Assembly (NCBI RefSeq): GCF_025602895.1
Contig: NW_026516214.1
Coordinates: forward strand, 744,001-808,000
Origin: Polychytrium aggregatum
Lineage: Eukaryota; Chytridiomycota; Chytridiomycetes; Polychytriales
Reading direction: 5' to 3'
Length of the DNA stretch: 64,000 nucleotides
Below the pieces are notes generated by a model. That model did no database searches. It had not been told where the DNA came from and saw only the letters and a list, made by a program, of their open reading frames with translations. This document shows positions 23,351-41,450 of the stretch, piece by piece (the stretch's first letter is position 1; each line of letters begins with the position of its first letter). Position numbers and translations under genes: made by a program.

Positions 23351-24919
23351 TCACTCGTTTAGCAGCTGCTGCAGATACCGCCCTTGATCGTAGCAGACAG
23401 ACACCACGTCCGAGCACTCGTCGGGGCCCTTCGATATGGACGCCTCGTATGGAACTGGGCAATCTTCCAAGAACCCCGCGGCATATTCCATCGTTGGCGA
23501 CTTGAAGCGGATCGAGATTTCAGGCAACACCGGGCACAGCTCTGCCAGCTTCTGCAGAAACTCAAACGTCACGAGGCTGGCCTTGGTGAAGGTGGCGAAT
23601 CCGCGGAGGATGTGTCGGCGCTTCTCGAAAAAAGCCAGGAGCGGAGCATCCGATGGGAACTGTCGTGGCCGATACCGGATTGCATTCAGAAGCAGGGTAT
23701 GGCATCGAGGCAGGAACTCATCGACGGCTTCCAGAACGAGCTTGGGCGTGACTGTGGCCGACTCGACGGCAACAACCTCAAGCTGTGGGCAGGATTCAAA
23801 CAGCGCACGCACGCAGGCGTCGGTGAAGACCGAGCTGTCGCCAAGCGACAGACACCGCAGCGACGGACAGAGGGCCGGAATGAGCCGCAGAGTCAGGTCT
23901 GTGTGGCCGAGTCCGAGCTTGAGCTCGTGCAGATCGGGCGAGCGCCTGAGGATCGCAGAAAGGACGCCGTCGGGGACTCGTCTCCAGCTCAGATCCAGGT
24001 CCTTGAGCGAGTTGACGGTCTGCGCTATGGACATGAAGAACTGGCAGTTCTCCTCGAACGATAAGTGGAGCTGCAGCGTCTTGAGTCTCGACAGGCCTCG
24101 CGTGACATACGAGCCAACCCGGGTGATTTGCACATTGTGCAGGACCAGGGCCTCGAGCTTTGGGCAAGAGGCAAAGAAGCACTCGAGGATCTCGCCAATG
24201 TCCAGGTAGAGCGACCCGTCGAATCCAAACTCGAACCCAAAGAGCACCAGGCTCCGCAAGTTGCGACAGGCCGGGGCCAGCAGACAGAGCAGCGCAGGGT
24301 CGGCTGGGCAGAAACGCTCGTGGCAGACGAGTTTGATGCGGAGATGCTGGATGAACTTGGCGTATGGGTTGGAGCGGGCGGCCAGGCGAGCAAACTGCAT
24401 CAGCGAGCTCGTTTTCGATATCCGGGGGTGGGCCCACAGCACCGACATGGCGCCGATGCTCCAGCTTTTGCAGACCAGACACGCCGACACCAGGGTTTCT
24501 TGATGCCCAAGATGCCTCAGGATGATGGTCACGACTTCGGGCGGCAGCGACCTCATGGATCCGGGGAAGATCGACGGACGGCTGGGCCGAGATGCCAACG
24601 ATACATCGCCGCCGGCAAGCGTAGGTATCGAGTCCGACAGGGTTTTGGATGGATCGTCCATTTCACCAGGGGTATTCTCCGGATCGGATCGGATGAGGAC
24701 GAGAGACGGGTGGCCCAGCATCAGGACCTGGATGAATGCACCCGCTTGGACGAGCCGCAGCAAAAACTCCCACGGGTGGTTTGCGCACAGCGAGGCACCA
24801 GGCCAAGGGCAAGGATTGCTGCCCGCCGCTGTTGGCTGGAGAAGGGCGGCCTGGAATGCAGGCTCGGATGGCATCGCCGACGAAGAGCACTTTCGCACGG
24901 CCTCGGTCCCGGCAGACAT
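23351..24919 (-). CDS. F-box/LRR protein
   Basis: Single-exon frame of 522 codons. The F-box is at residues 122-160 (MRSLPPEVVTIILRHLGHQE, then SACLVCKSWS). About 330 residues of irregular leucine-rich repeats follow, for example CRNLRSLVLFGFEF, CPKLEALVLHNVQI, LKTLQLHLSFEE, LHELKLGLGHTD and LRCLSLGDSSVF. Known role of the class: substrate receptor of SCF ubiquitin ligases, binding Skp1 through the F-box and the target through the LRRs. The first 86 residues are low complexity; an in-frame ATG at 24661 (MDDPSK) is an alternative start. Divergent from IFT22 with only 150 bp between the two ATGs. Confidence 0.85.
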   Translation of the reverse strand: MSAGTEAVRKCSSSAMPSEPAFQAALLQPTAAGSNPCPWPGASLCANHPWEFLLRLVQAGAFIQVLMLGHPSLVLIRSDPENTPGEMDDPSKTLSDSIPTLAGGDVSLASRPSRPSIFPGSMRSLPPEVVTIILRHLGHQETLVSACLVCKSWSIGAMSVLWAHPRISKTSSLMQFARLAARSNPYAKFIQHLRIKLVCHERFCPADPALLCLLAPACRNLRSLVLFGFEFGFDGSLYLDIGEILECFFASCPKLEALVLHNVQITRVGSYVTRGLSRLKTLQLHLSFEENCQFFMSIAQTVNSLKDLDLSWRRVPDGVLSAILRRSPDLHELKLGLGHTDLTLRLIPALCPSLRCLSLGDSSVFTDACVRALFESCPQLEVVAVESATVTPKLVLEAVDEFLPRCHTLLLNAIRYRPRQFPSDAPLLAFFEKRRHILRGFATFTKASLVTFEFLQKLAELCPVLPEISIRFKSPTMEYAAGFLEDCPVPYEASISKGPDECSDVVSVCYDQGRYLQQLLNE

Positions 24920-25071
24920 CCCCAGCCCGCCATCGAGGCCGAGCTTGACCAGGCAGTCCTCTCGGGGCGGCGGCCGTGTGATCGAAACTAGGTCTGCCTG
25001 CCGCTCATAGTCCCAGCCGTCGCTGTCCTCTATCCCACCATCCCATCATTCCACCATCCCATCATTCCACC

Positions 25072-26374
25072 ATGTCGTCGATCAAGCTCACTATCTTTGT
25101 CGTCGGTCCGCCGCGATCAGGCAAGACGGCCCTCTGCAACTACTTGGCCGAGCTCTCCGAGTCGCTGAACAGCTCGCAGTATCACCCAACCGAGGGCGTC
25201 AGGTACGACTGTTGGTCCCAGCCGTGGAGCAAGCATCGGCTTCGTATACGAGAGACACGGGCCAGCTGAATGCCGTTGCGTCGATCCGCAGGATTCTAGA
25301 GTTTGAGCGCAAGATCGTGCTCGATTCCAAAAAGACCAACAGCAAGAGCAAGGAAACAATTGTGTCGGGTGAGCAACGGGTTTCTGGGCTGAGATATGTC
25401 TGTGTGCAGCAATTTGAGGCCATGCTGCGTTGAGAGTCGGCCATGGCGAGCCGGCGGAACTGACCAGGACGCTTACTCGCCTCTTGCACCCCCCCCCTCA
25501 AATCTCATGCGACCCGGCCCATCCCTCCAGTTGAGCTCTGGGACTGCAGCGGCGATCCAAAGTAAGATCAGTGCACCGTCTTCGTACGCACTCGCTCTCT
25601 TGTCTCGGCCAGCTCTCCAGAAACATGGTCCCACGCGTTCACAGCGCTGCTTTCCAGCGCACAATGCAACCAAGATCCAAGCTTGGTGTCGAAGTCGCTT
25701 GGGAGCAGTCGCTGGGCGTGATATGAATCGGAGTCAAACCAAAGCGTTCCATCGAGGCGAGCTGAAATACCGCCTTATCGATATCTGCTCAGATTCTATC
25801 CGTGCTGGCCAGCGGTGGCCAACACAGCCCACGGCGCCGTGATTCTGTTCTCGCCGGACTCGAAGCAAGAAAAGGAGGTTGAAACATGGTCAGTAGTATG
25901 GCTGTCGATCCCAACGTCTTGCATACGCAGGCAGAGCAATGTGGGTTTGGTTTGTCGAGACGACAACGTCTACAGCGCCGCTCATGGATATACCAGAGGA
26001 ATGACCGCTCGCTGTCCGGCCCTGGGGAGACAGGTACAATTTCTTTTCGTTCATGAAGGACTCCCAGATTGCCGTATTTGCCCACAAGATGATGAGTCCG
26101 TCCCAGAAAGGTGCCAAGATGAAGCTAGGTGAGCGCCTCGTCGCATTCTCAGATCCTTGTTCTGCCGCTAGCGACGGGTGTCTGACCACCGGCGAATGCT
26201 ATTGACACCTACTTGCTGTCCGCAGCCGGCAAGCTTTCCAAGCTGAATGTCACCTCGACCACTCTCGACGAGCAGACCAAAGCCGAATTTGACACCGTCA
26301 TTTGTAATGCCTATCAAGCCTATACCGAGAATCGCGAGCGCGAAGAGCAGAGTATCGCAGCATTCACAAAATGA
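25072..26374 (+). CDS. IFT22: Intraflagellar transport GTPase IFT22 (RABL5)
   Basis: Small Rab-like GTPase of the IFT-B complex, needed to build and maintain flagella. Six exons (25072-25202, 25292-25368, 25531-25561, 25793-25888, 26034-26128, 26226-26374) join in phase to 192 codons, close to the human length. The P-loop is GPPRSGKT, the switch region YHPTEGVRILEFE, and the Walker B/DxxG is VELWDCSGDPK followed by FYPCWPAVANTAHGAVIL. Next come ETWYNFFSFMKDSQIAVFAH and a C-terminal TENREREEQSI close to the vertebrate SESRDREEMSI. The fourth exon was chosen by alignment: an earlier acceptor (aaacatgg) is in frame but gives no family match. Its presence implies a flagellated zoospore. Convergent with GNA1. 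Confidence 0.95.
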
Positions 26375-26889
26375 GACGAGGCACCTGAGCTTGAGACCAA
26401 TGTTTACCTCTCTTGAGTCCTGAATATACACGACATCAGCGGTCGCCCATGATACACGCCAGAGAATGGACGACAGCAACACCACGCGCCTCGAGTGAAC
26501 ATTGGAGGACTCCATGAGACTGGCATCCAAGAAAACGATCCAACCAACTCGGTCGCTCTCGATCGAGTGTACGATATGGTCCAGCTACAGTGGGACTTTG
26601 TTCAGAAGAGATGATGTGTTTCATTGGGTTGCAGCACACTGTAAGTTTGCGCCGAACGAAACATGACTCTCCGAACAAGCTGTATGCACAAACGACCTGA
26701 CTCTTGTAGTATTTTCCTGCGGGATCACAGCGCGCATTCCACTCGTATTGCACGCATTCCACTCGTATAGCACGCATTGCGCTCGCCTCCGCCAGTATTC
26801 GTTTATTGTCATGGCTTTTTATCAGCATAATTCGTCACTATAAGCTGCTGCCCCCATCCGAGTGTATGGTGCAGGTCTGGTACCTTCCC
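26375..26889. other. Convergent intergenic tract with short tandem repeat
   Basis: Lies between IFT22 and GNA1. At 26731-26782 the unit GCATTCCACTCGTATTGCAC recurs imperfectly two to three times. No gene seen. Confidence 0.5.
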
Positions 26890-28705
26890 TCAGAGCTTGG
26901 ACTTGACGATAGGCTTGGCGGCGGCAGGTGTGTTCTTGGATTCGTCGATGTACCAGACCATCTCGTATTCCTGTCGGAGCATGGTTGAATCCGTTGGATC
27001 AGAGTACGTTCACAAGCTCCTTCATCCAGGACTGAGCTGCGACCGTGCGTAGACAAACCTAACCTTGTGAACAAAACCGCACTTCTCGTAGAAGGGTATG
27101 TTCTTGTCACTGCAGTCCACTATCAACCAGATTCAGCAAATGCAGGTGAGAAGCACGCTTGCACGATCCTCATTCGCGTGCTTTCGGTGATCATTCTTGA
27201 TCGGTCTACTTACAGATGACTGTAAAGAGACTGAACGTGAGTGTGCTGATAATGCCCAACGCTCATCCCCAAGCAGCAGCAGCAGCAGCAGCAGAAGATC
27301 AATAGCGCCAAGCACCACCATCCGGACGAATGCCGAGACATGCTTTGCTTTCCCCGGTCCATCGGCTGCATCGGGTTTACCTTTATAGCACCCACGGCCC
27401 TTGCCAATGTCCTTGAGCGTCTCGATGATACTGGAGCGCAGACTCGCTTAGCTTCGCTTGTTTGGGCGGGACGTCTGGGGATCCTCCACAACAGCCTTAT
27501 GTTGCGCGACTTACCGCTTTCCCAAGTTCAGTCCTCGGTATGTCTGGAGGGTGACAATGTCTGGAAGGCGTGGGGCTGTTTGAGCAAGAGATACTGGCCG
27601 GGCCGTCCAGCCCGTTGTTGTCCTGACATCCGGCCCGAGCGCGTGCTTGCCAACCGACCCCATTCCCATGCGCCAATTACCTTCAATATGGCCGACCTGA
27701 GCAACGCCGGATGGGGAGTTTGTGGTTTCGGGATGAGCCAAGGCGGTTCCGGCAGATTGGCGGTGCCGGCGGACGCCCTCACATGTGCATCGCCTCCACC
27801 CTCTCCGCACCGGCTGCGGCCGGGATGAGCATTCTCTCTCGCCCTCGTCGTCGACTCACCAGACCGGTATTGTGGACAAACTTGCGCTCGACAAACACGG
27901 TGCCGGCGGCAATGATCAGACTCTTCTTGACGTCTTCGATGACTATGGTGAAATATCTGCGAGGAAGTGGATACGGGTTCTTTAGTATATCGAGGATGAG
28001 CCGCCAATGGGTGTAGCAGCGTGGCATTGGCAGCATGGGCGAAACACAGCACGGACTCGACTCGTCGCCGGTCATATCAATGCTGGCACATCTTTGAGTG
28101 CATCCAGAACTACGAATGACGACGGGCTGGGCCGATTTTCCATACTCGTGGTTGTGGGCCTTGAGATACGAGAATCGATCTGGGTGTGTGGTCCAAGGCG
28201 ATTTGGATGGGTCAATCGGCAGCGACGACTCGCCAGGCGCATCCGAAACGAGCTGCGTCAAAGGCCAACGGGAATGCATAGGGGCATATGCATGCCACGG
28301 ACATCAACCCACCGACAAACTGTTCCTTGGTGAGATCGCCGACAGTGGTTAGCTGCGAGAGAGCCTGGAGGAAACCTGCGAGGAGCAAGAGTACTTGCTC
28401 AGATGAGAGACGGTGTGCATGGGGTTGCCCGGTGCACCTCTGTGTCAAGCAGCGAGTGGCTGCCACCAGAGATCCGATGCAATAAGGTGCTAGAGAGCAC
28501 CGACTGCTGCACACATCATCTTATCGACTCCGAGCGGCATCATTCGACCTGGCAGAGCGGTGGATCTCGCACCTTTGTCGTAGTCCTTGATGGAGAGCGG
28601 GCGAACCGCGAATCCATCGGGCAGTGCCTGCTGCTGGCTTGCCGGGATCAGGCGCGGGCAGAAGAGCAGGTCTGAGTTGACGGGGTGGTTGGCAGAGGTG
28701 GCCAT
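26890..28705 (-). CDS. GNA1: Glucosamine-6-phosphate N-acetyltransferase
   Basis: Makes N-acetylglucosamine-6-phosphate from acetyl-CoA in the UDP-GlcNAc pathway that feeds chitin and glycosylation. Nine exons: 28573-28705, 28313-28375, 28146-28179, 27860-27956, 27681-27696, 27515-27560, 27381-27430, 27064-27119, 26890-26970. All phases close, giving 191 codons. GNAT landmarks: LPDGFAVRPLSIKDYDKG, LSQLTTVGDLTKEQFVDRF, YFTIVIEDV, FVERKFVHNTGLVGHIED, then the acetyl-CoA loop TYRGLNLGKR, GCYKVDCSDKNIPFYEKCGF and EYEMVWYID. Asn replaces the usual central Gly of the R-x-x-G-x-G loop; the human enzyme also deviates there, so activity is still likely. One exon is only 16 nt. Co-directional with UBC12. 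Confidence 0.95.
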
Positions 28706-29111
28706 ATTTCCAGCAGCGCAGAAGGGAACGTGTTCGGGAGAGAACAGAGAAGGGCATTCGGTGGGCTCGGGAAGGGGGATTTTGAGCCGAGGACGTCGTC
28801 ACCCAGGCTCCGACTCCGACGCCGATCGGCCGTGGCCAATCGGGCCGCACACCACACACTTCCCGCGCACTTCCCACAGCCACCATCCAGGGCGATCCGG
28901 AGCCATCCAACTCGAACCGCTCCAAGTGTATCCATGCGCTCGGAGGCTCATGCGCTTCGCTGCGAATGTTCGCTGCCGGCCGGCTGTCCTGCTGGAGCAT
29001 GCAAGCACACACTGCCAATCCAACGGGGGCGGGCGAGTGGCTGACAAGGCGTTCGTTTATTGATCGGGGTGAGCCGCAGATCTGCTCATCGCTTGCATCG
29101 GAGCTGCCATC
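28706..29111. other. Intergenic tract, GNA1 promoter / UBC12 3' region
   Basis: 406 bp; nothing beyond the expected promoter and 3' UTR was recognised. Confidence 0.4.
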
Positions 29112-30414
29112 TCATATCGCGACCCGGTCGTATTGTACACCATCCACAGACTGTCCGTTCATGGCTCGGCGGACGTTATTTTCGAAAACAGTACGGTTGG
29201 CGCGCAGGACCTCGGCAGCCTCTGTCATTGTCGCCGATAGGATGCGTTCGAGGGCATTAGTCATACTGACCAAGGACGAGGACCTGTTGCTTACGGCCCC
29301 GCCCAGCGGCAGGCTGCTGCTGCTTCGTCAGAGGTACAGCAGGATCGTGCATGGCATAATCGCCGCTTACCCTTGTTCAACGGATCGTCGGCATTCGGCT
29401 CCAGGAACAGATACTGGAGCCCTACCAGCACTGCGTTGATGTTGAGCACGGGCTTCCAGTCCTCACGGAGAATGTTTAGGCAGACGTTTCCGTCGAGATC
29501 GATGTTGGGGTGGTAGATCTGAGTCGAGGTGGGGCGGCAAAGATGAGCACTCCCGATGTCGGTGACAAATGTGGCAGTCGGCGCTGGTCGACGAAACCAG
29601 CCAGCCCCGTGCAGCCGAGGTGCACGGCAGAGCGCTACCATCAGAACGGACAACGCACCTTGGACAAGCAGAGAACTTTTGGCGGTTCATGGGGATAGTT
29701 TGTGTTGATCTTGAACGAGAACCTGAAGATGCCCCCCCGGTAGAATCCTGGGCAGCGATCAGGCAGGGTGTTATCAGGAGGAGGCAGGTGGCATTCGTCG
29801 TTCGGCCTAACGGTCCAGGTCCTGCGGCCGCCACCGTTGTAGCGGGCTGCTGTCGATCGGGATCACAGGAGCTTGTCCAGCAGCAGCTCTGCCTCCGTGG
29901 CATTTCCGCCTTACCTTCGTCAGGAGCGATTGTCAACTCGCTATTGAAGAGGTCGTTCGGATCCGGGAATACCAGTTTCATGGTTCTCGGGATCTGCTCG
30001 ATATCACCCAAATCTACCGGGGAGAGAATATGTGCAAGGGAATGACTTAGCACCCTGAACCCCACCACCGTCGCCGTTGTCGTCGCTGCCGCCTTGGCAC
30101 GAACTGGCCCATAACCGATCGCTGTGTTCCTCCGAACTGGCCAAACATATGCCGCCCTCAAGCCTTAGAGAACGACAGATCGGTACCAACCTTTCTGGAT
30201 TCGGAGCTGGGCAGCCGGAATCTTGGACTTTGTCGCGGCTGGAGAAGCACCCTCCTTGGCCTGAGGTCGAGGGGGTGGCCAAACGAGTGAGCGTCGCTGG
30301 GTTGGAAAATACGACGCCACTCCGAGCAGGAGCAGCGATCGACGGGAGGAGATGCGCATGGCAGCAGCAGATGTGCACGGGCGCTACCTTTCTGAGACTC
30401 AAAATACCCTTCAT
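29112..30414 (-). CDS. UBC12: NEDD8-conjugating enzyme UBC12
   Basis: E2 that carries NEDD8 from its E1 to cullins, activating cullin-RING ligases. Six exons (30388-30414, 30191-30260, 29915-30013, 29659-29747, 29371-29518, 29112-29221) give 180 codons, against 183 in human. The 9-codon first exon MKGILSLRK matches the E1-docking N-terminus of UBC12 (human MIKLFSLK). Then [50 protein letters not shown], and [20 protein letters not shown] with the catalytic Cys in VCLNIL. The end is [20 protein letters not shown]. The donor of exon 2 is gttggt, weaker than the others. Its start is 383 bp from the end of the UFD1-like gene. Confidence 0.95.
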
Positions 30415-30797
30415 GGCTGGTATGTCGGTTGTGGGATGCGGGGAGCCTGCGATGAAGTCTGGACGGTGCTGGGCCGCTCTCGGCACGCTTGGATGGCGGA
30501 AGGCACGGCCGTCTGGGGCTTCGGACACGTGGACAGCCTCGCTCACGGGACCGCCGTGCCTTTTTTTGGAACCGCGTGCGACACGAGTGTGCGACAAGGG
30601 TGTCAAAAGCGAGACCGGTGCCGTTGCGCTGTCGTGCTGTTGGCATCAGCAGAAGCTGCAGCGACCACACTCGACCAGGGCGGTCTTCGCCAACGCTCAG
30701 CAGAGGCAGCGGACGAGCTGTATTCAGGACCAAAGCTACGGGCAGGCGAGTGTGAATGTCCCCCGGCGTGGGTCGCGCCATCCCACGGCGCAACAGA

Positions 30798-33610
30798 TCA
30801 ACGGCCTTTGGGCAGCGGGCCGTGTGCCTCGAGCCACTGCAGCGCCTGATCCGGGTTGTCCTTGCCCTCCATCAGGCCCTTGACGCACCAGGCTGCAGTG
30901 TATCCAAGAGGCTCCAGCTGGGTGGCGAGCATGCGTCGTTGATGGACGGCAGCGTCGCTCACGCAGAGATAGTAGACTGGATTCTGTGCACTGAAGAGAA
31001 ACGACTTTTTGGCCAGTTCGATTGCAAGGAGAGCCGCTTCGTTGGCGTCGGTAACGGCCGCGCTCTCTGGACTTGGGTTGGTTTTGCAGTACTGCGCATG
31101 CAGAGAAGCCGGCCGGAGCGAATATCAGCGATTGGGCAGTACGGCTCGCCACCAAAAGCGCATCTATCATAACCGCTCGTCAAGCGCTCACCTCCAATGC
31201 AATGCGATACGATGCAATGCGATGTGGTTTACCTTGTTTTGGCAGAAGGCGTTGCCGCATCCGCTCGTAAGCTGCCCGTGGTATGTCTGCACAATCTTTT
31301 GAGTGAGCTTTTGGTTTCCCGGATCGTTTCGTGGGCTCCAGAAGGGCTTGAAGCAGGCCGTGCACAGCTTCATCTGGTTCGGAAACTGGTCGTTCAGGGG
31401 ATTGGCGCAGTTCTGGTTGCTGCACAGCTGAAAGATTTTCTGGTAGTTGCGCTCGTTCTGGTGCATGGCGTGGTGGGTCTGGATGTCTTTGAGCTGGACA
31501 TTGCGCTGGCATTTTGTGCACTGAATCGTGCGCGAGCCGCATTCGCCCTCGTGCGAGGTAAGGTTCATAAGAATGTCCTTGGCGAGCGTCGGCTTCGGCC
31601 CTGCCTTGACATGCAAATGGCAGTACCGACACGAGATGATACGCTCAGGACAGTCGCTTCGGCGATGTCCGGCCACTTGGTCAAGGGCGAGCTCCCGTCC
31701 GCATTCACAGACGAGCGGCGAATGTGCCAGGTCGAGGTGTTTTGCTCTGTCTGCTACAGACCCAGCCTACGCAGAGGGACGGATGCGTTGTTAGAGGAAT
31801 GACGAGGTCCTTGTGTGAGATCACTGAAGCATTGGTATCTCCGGGAGTCTGATACTGCCGACAGCACAAACCCATTCGCACCAACAGAGCACAATTCCAC
31901 TACATTCTAGAAGCGCAGATGTGGCCTCACCATCTCACAAAGCTCACAGTGCCAGTGACTGGCAATCTGTGACTTCTGGAAGACCTTGTTGCACCTCGGA
32001 CACAGCACATTGTTTCGCTCGCAAAAGATTTGATGCATCGGGTAGCTCCGGGTGGGCACCCTGGTCTTGCAGTTGCTGCATTCTGTCAGCGGCTCTGTCG
32101 AAGCAGCAGCTTCTGTCGCTTGCCTGTCCAAGCTGGAGGTGCCCTGTTCAGGATCGCCGATTGAGGTCTGGGCTCGTACGGTGAGTCGGTATCGACTGGT
32201 GGCGCCCTCGTAGCCGTAGACTCCTATATGGATAAACGGTGAGCCTTCGACCGAATCCATTGGCACGTTCAATACCGATGTTCCTCTGTCGACATTGTAG
32301 GCAGAATGATCGAGGCTCGTGGGATGCTCCTGAATGAGCGATACATAGAGATCACAGTCGCAGTTGTCTGCAGTGTCGACAGATATCCGGTACATGCGGT
32401 GGGACGGTGATGTTTTGACCTGCACGAACGATAACAGGCGGCGTGGCGGGCCAGCATTGTCGACAGCGTCAGAATAGTTCAAGACGGCAAGACCGAATCT
32501 GGGACAGACCGTGCAGTCCGCCCAAGATTGCTCGAGTTGGCGATAGAAAGCATCGCCAGCATTCCTTTCCATGACATCTTACCGAGTAGTGCATATAGCG
32601 GCCTTTCTGAACAGCCCCCTCAACGACAGCCTTGAGCTCGGTGGGATGTTGGGCATCTGTGTCTGGGTACAGCACCTGATTCCTGCCAGAGTTGTCGGAG
32701 CGGACCGGGCCGATATTGGTGGTGAACTTGAGGCGCACTGCTTCTTCGGCAATGGAGGCATCCAACGGGGCAATGTCGACCTCCATGTCGGTATTAAGAC
32801 AGAGACAGGCGTCAGCCGGCTTGAGATCCGCCACAATGAACCCATGTTCCTTGAGCTGCTTGGTCTTGGGGTTGATGTGGGGCACCCGCAGAATCTCGCC
32901 CTTTGTGACGGTGGTCTGGAACTTGCGGAAGTAGGTCTCCAGGGTGGCTCTGCAGATAGAACGGTTCCACGATGCGATTAGCATGTGGCCCCATGCTCGA
33001 ATTGCGGATTTCTTCTCTCGAGCCTCACCTACCTCATATTTGCAATCTCGAGGTAATCCGGCTCCATTGGTGCGATGCGAGCCCATATGCACTTGGGCAG
33101 CTCAACGAGCTTGACACGGACGCTCGCTGCAGGGTGATCGGTTTGCATCGGGTCGTCCGAGCGGGAGACATTGTCGGCAGGGCCAGGCTCCAGCTCCGAT
33201 CGAGCTGGGGTCGATGTTGGAGCGCTGCTTTGCGAAGGCACAAAGGCCTCCCATATCGACAGCGGTACCTGGATCTGGTCCTCGTCGGCCGTGTATTCTT
33301 CGACGGTGGCATAGACCTTGATTCGGCGGTGATCGGTCGACTGGAGTTCAAAGGTGGTCGGCGACGGCAGAACCACAGGCGGAACCGCAGTCTCGGATGT
33401 CAGCTGCAGCAGCTCGTGGAGGGCGCTGGAGCATAGACGGATGCGGTCGCCCTTGAGTGAGGCAGAGGCAGAGAGCGTATACTCCTGCGACCAGAACGGA
33501 ATCACCGGGGCGAGGGCAGGCGCTGGCGGTTCGGTGATTTGGTAGGGTGAACCGTCGTCGTCGTCGTCGGATGAAGACGGAGATGGGGATCTTGCATGCG
33601 AGCGACTCAT
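30798..33610 (-). CDS. UFD1-domain, zinc-finger and AZUL-like protein
   Basis: Five exons (33033-33610, 32583-32949, 31931-32419, 31233-31766, 30798-31091) give 753 codons. Residues about 40-315 resemble the UFD1 N-terminal domain (VELPKCIWARIAPMEPDYLE, RATLETYFRKFQTTVTKGE, VPHINPKTKQL). Exon 3 holds a beta-rich segment, then a Cys/His zinc region (ECSNCKTRVPTRSYPMHQIF, CPRCNKVFQKSQIASHWHC). Exon 4 has TRAF-type fingers (CECGRELALDQVAGHRRSDC, CRYCHLHV, CTKCQRNVQ), then an AZUL-like module with CSNQNCANPLN and GQLTSGCGNAFCQNK-YCKTNP spliced across the last intron. The final residues NPDQALQWLEAHG resemble a UBA helix. UFD1 works with Npl4/Cdc48 and AZUL is the N-terminal zinc domain of UBE3A, so a role in ubiquitin recognition is inferred, not shown. 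Confidence 0.85.
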
Positions 33611-34161
33611 GGCGAGAGGAGGAGTACGGCGATGGCGATAGCGATGGCGATGGCGATGGCGACGGTGAGATGCAGATGCGATGCAGAGTCGATGCAGTGC
33701 CGGCAGCGGCGGCGAGACGCAGATGTGAGTGCAGATGCGGGACGACGACGACGCAGCGCAGAGGGGCCCAATCGAGGATTTCGAATGCCGTTTGCACCAG
33801 GGGGCGGCCCTGGCTCGACCGAGACGACGAATACCCCGCGAGTCCAAAGCCGATACCCCGGCAGGGCGATGGCCGTTCTCAGCGCCGGGCCGGATCAGCA
33901 TCGGCTCGGCATGCGTCCGGTATCCGCTTGATACCCGCTCGGCATTCCTCGGATATCATCCCGGCGCCCATCTGCTTGATACCCGTTCGGCATTCTTCTG
34001 CTGCTGGCGGCCCACAACAGGAAACTCAAAACCCTCGGCCGTCCGTCGGCTTCCCTTGCGCCCAGATCGCCCCCCACAGACCAAGTCCGTCTGCGGCCTG
34101 CTCAACCTCCCAGCCTTGCGTCCTCGCTGAATCGCTTTTCCCTCGACGTCAGCCTGCCACC
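33611..34161. other. Divergent promoter region, UFD1-like / ATE1
   Basis: Holds a GCGATG hexamer run at 33626-33664 and two copies of a roughly 55-bp unit containing GCTTGATACCCG(C/T)TCGGCATTC at about 33910-34000. No gene supported. Confidence 0.6.
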
Positions 34162-36700
<2,539 letters not shown>

Positions 36701-36932
36701 TAGCCAAACGATTCTCTTGTATTTGTCAATGATCATCCCTTTGGCCTCATCCTTGTCTGATCATTGGCTTGTCGGCACTCCCAAAAACGGATACACAACT
36801 ATCGATCTGAGGGAGAGTACCAAGCCACCCCTGCATCTGAGCCGTTGGCTTCCTCGTCCATGCGAATCGTATTCGTTTGTCCCCTGTACCATCGAGCGGG
36901 TCACCACGACTTTGTTTGGGAAACCAAGGGAT

Positions 36933-40600
<3,668 letters not shown>

Positions 40601-40648
40601 GAATCTCCTGTCGCCCAGGCAGAGCAGGCGTCGGATCGGAAGCGCCAT

Positions 40649-41450
40649 GACAGAGTCGTTCAGCAGCGGGGTTGACTGGTGCGATGGGGAGCGAGCGGGT
40701 GAGCACGGCAGGCTGAAGAGGCCAGGAGCAGAGGCAGCAACTGGTGACGACACAAAGGGCAAGCCGCTGGTGCAGAGACCGAGAAGCACGGCTCTCACCT
40801 CGGAGGGGCGTTTCGCCTGCGACATGTCTGGGAAACCAGGGCGGCGGGCTTGCTTTCGAGGCCGGCGAGGCCAGATTTATACACCGGATCCACGGCCGGG
40901 CGGGATGGGCATCCGGCTCGTTCGACAGCAGAATGCGGTGGCAAACAAGAGCCACTCCGTCGAAAGCGGGCAGATCGATCAGCAGCCGGATCACACGCAT
41001 CCGGACTGCACACGCATCCAGACAATACGCAGCGGTGCTGCCATGGATCTGTTCGGCCGTCGCTCTGATGATGCCATACATCCCGTGGATGCATCTAATG
41101 CATTTCGCATCAGATCCATTGCGCACCTGATGCATTTCACATCATATATACACCCCATGCATATAATATACGGTATATCCCATGCATATACCATACCCAT
41201 CCTACACATCCTACACATCCTTCGCATCCTACACATCCTACACATCCTACACATCCTACACATCCTTCGCATCCTACACATCCTTCGCATCCTACACATC
41301 CACTGCCCCACGCCCAAACCAACGCCATCCCATGTGTCCGGTCACATGACGGCCCCGTTCGCCATCCGTCGCAGCCGCCGCAGACGCATTTCTGTTCCTT
41401 GCTCCGCCCATCGCCTCTGCCTGTTCCAGAGCCCGACGGCCTCCTCCGGG
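40649..41450. other. Divergent promoter region, GGT / makorin
   Basis: The minus frame continues but resembles no protein. It contains the 9-bp minisatellite listed next and an ATGCATTT/TGATGCATTT-rich stretch at about 41085-41180. Confidence 0.5.
41205..41305. repeat. 9-bp minisatellite upstream of makorin
   Basis: About eleven copies of ACACATCCT with interspersed TTCGCATCCT variants, ending some 145 bp upstream of the makorin ATG. Confidence 0.95.
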
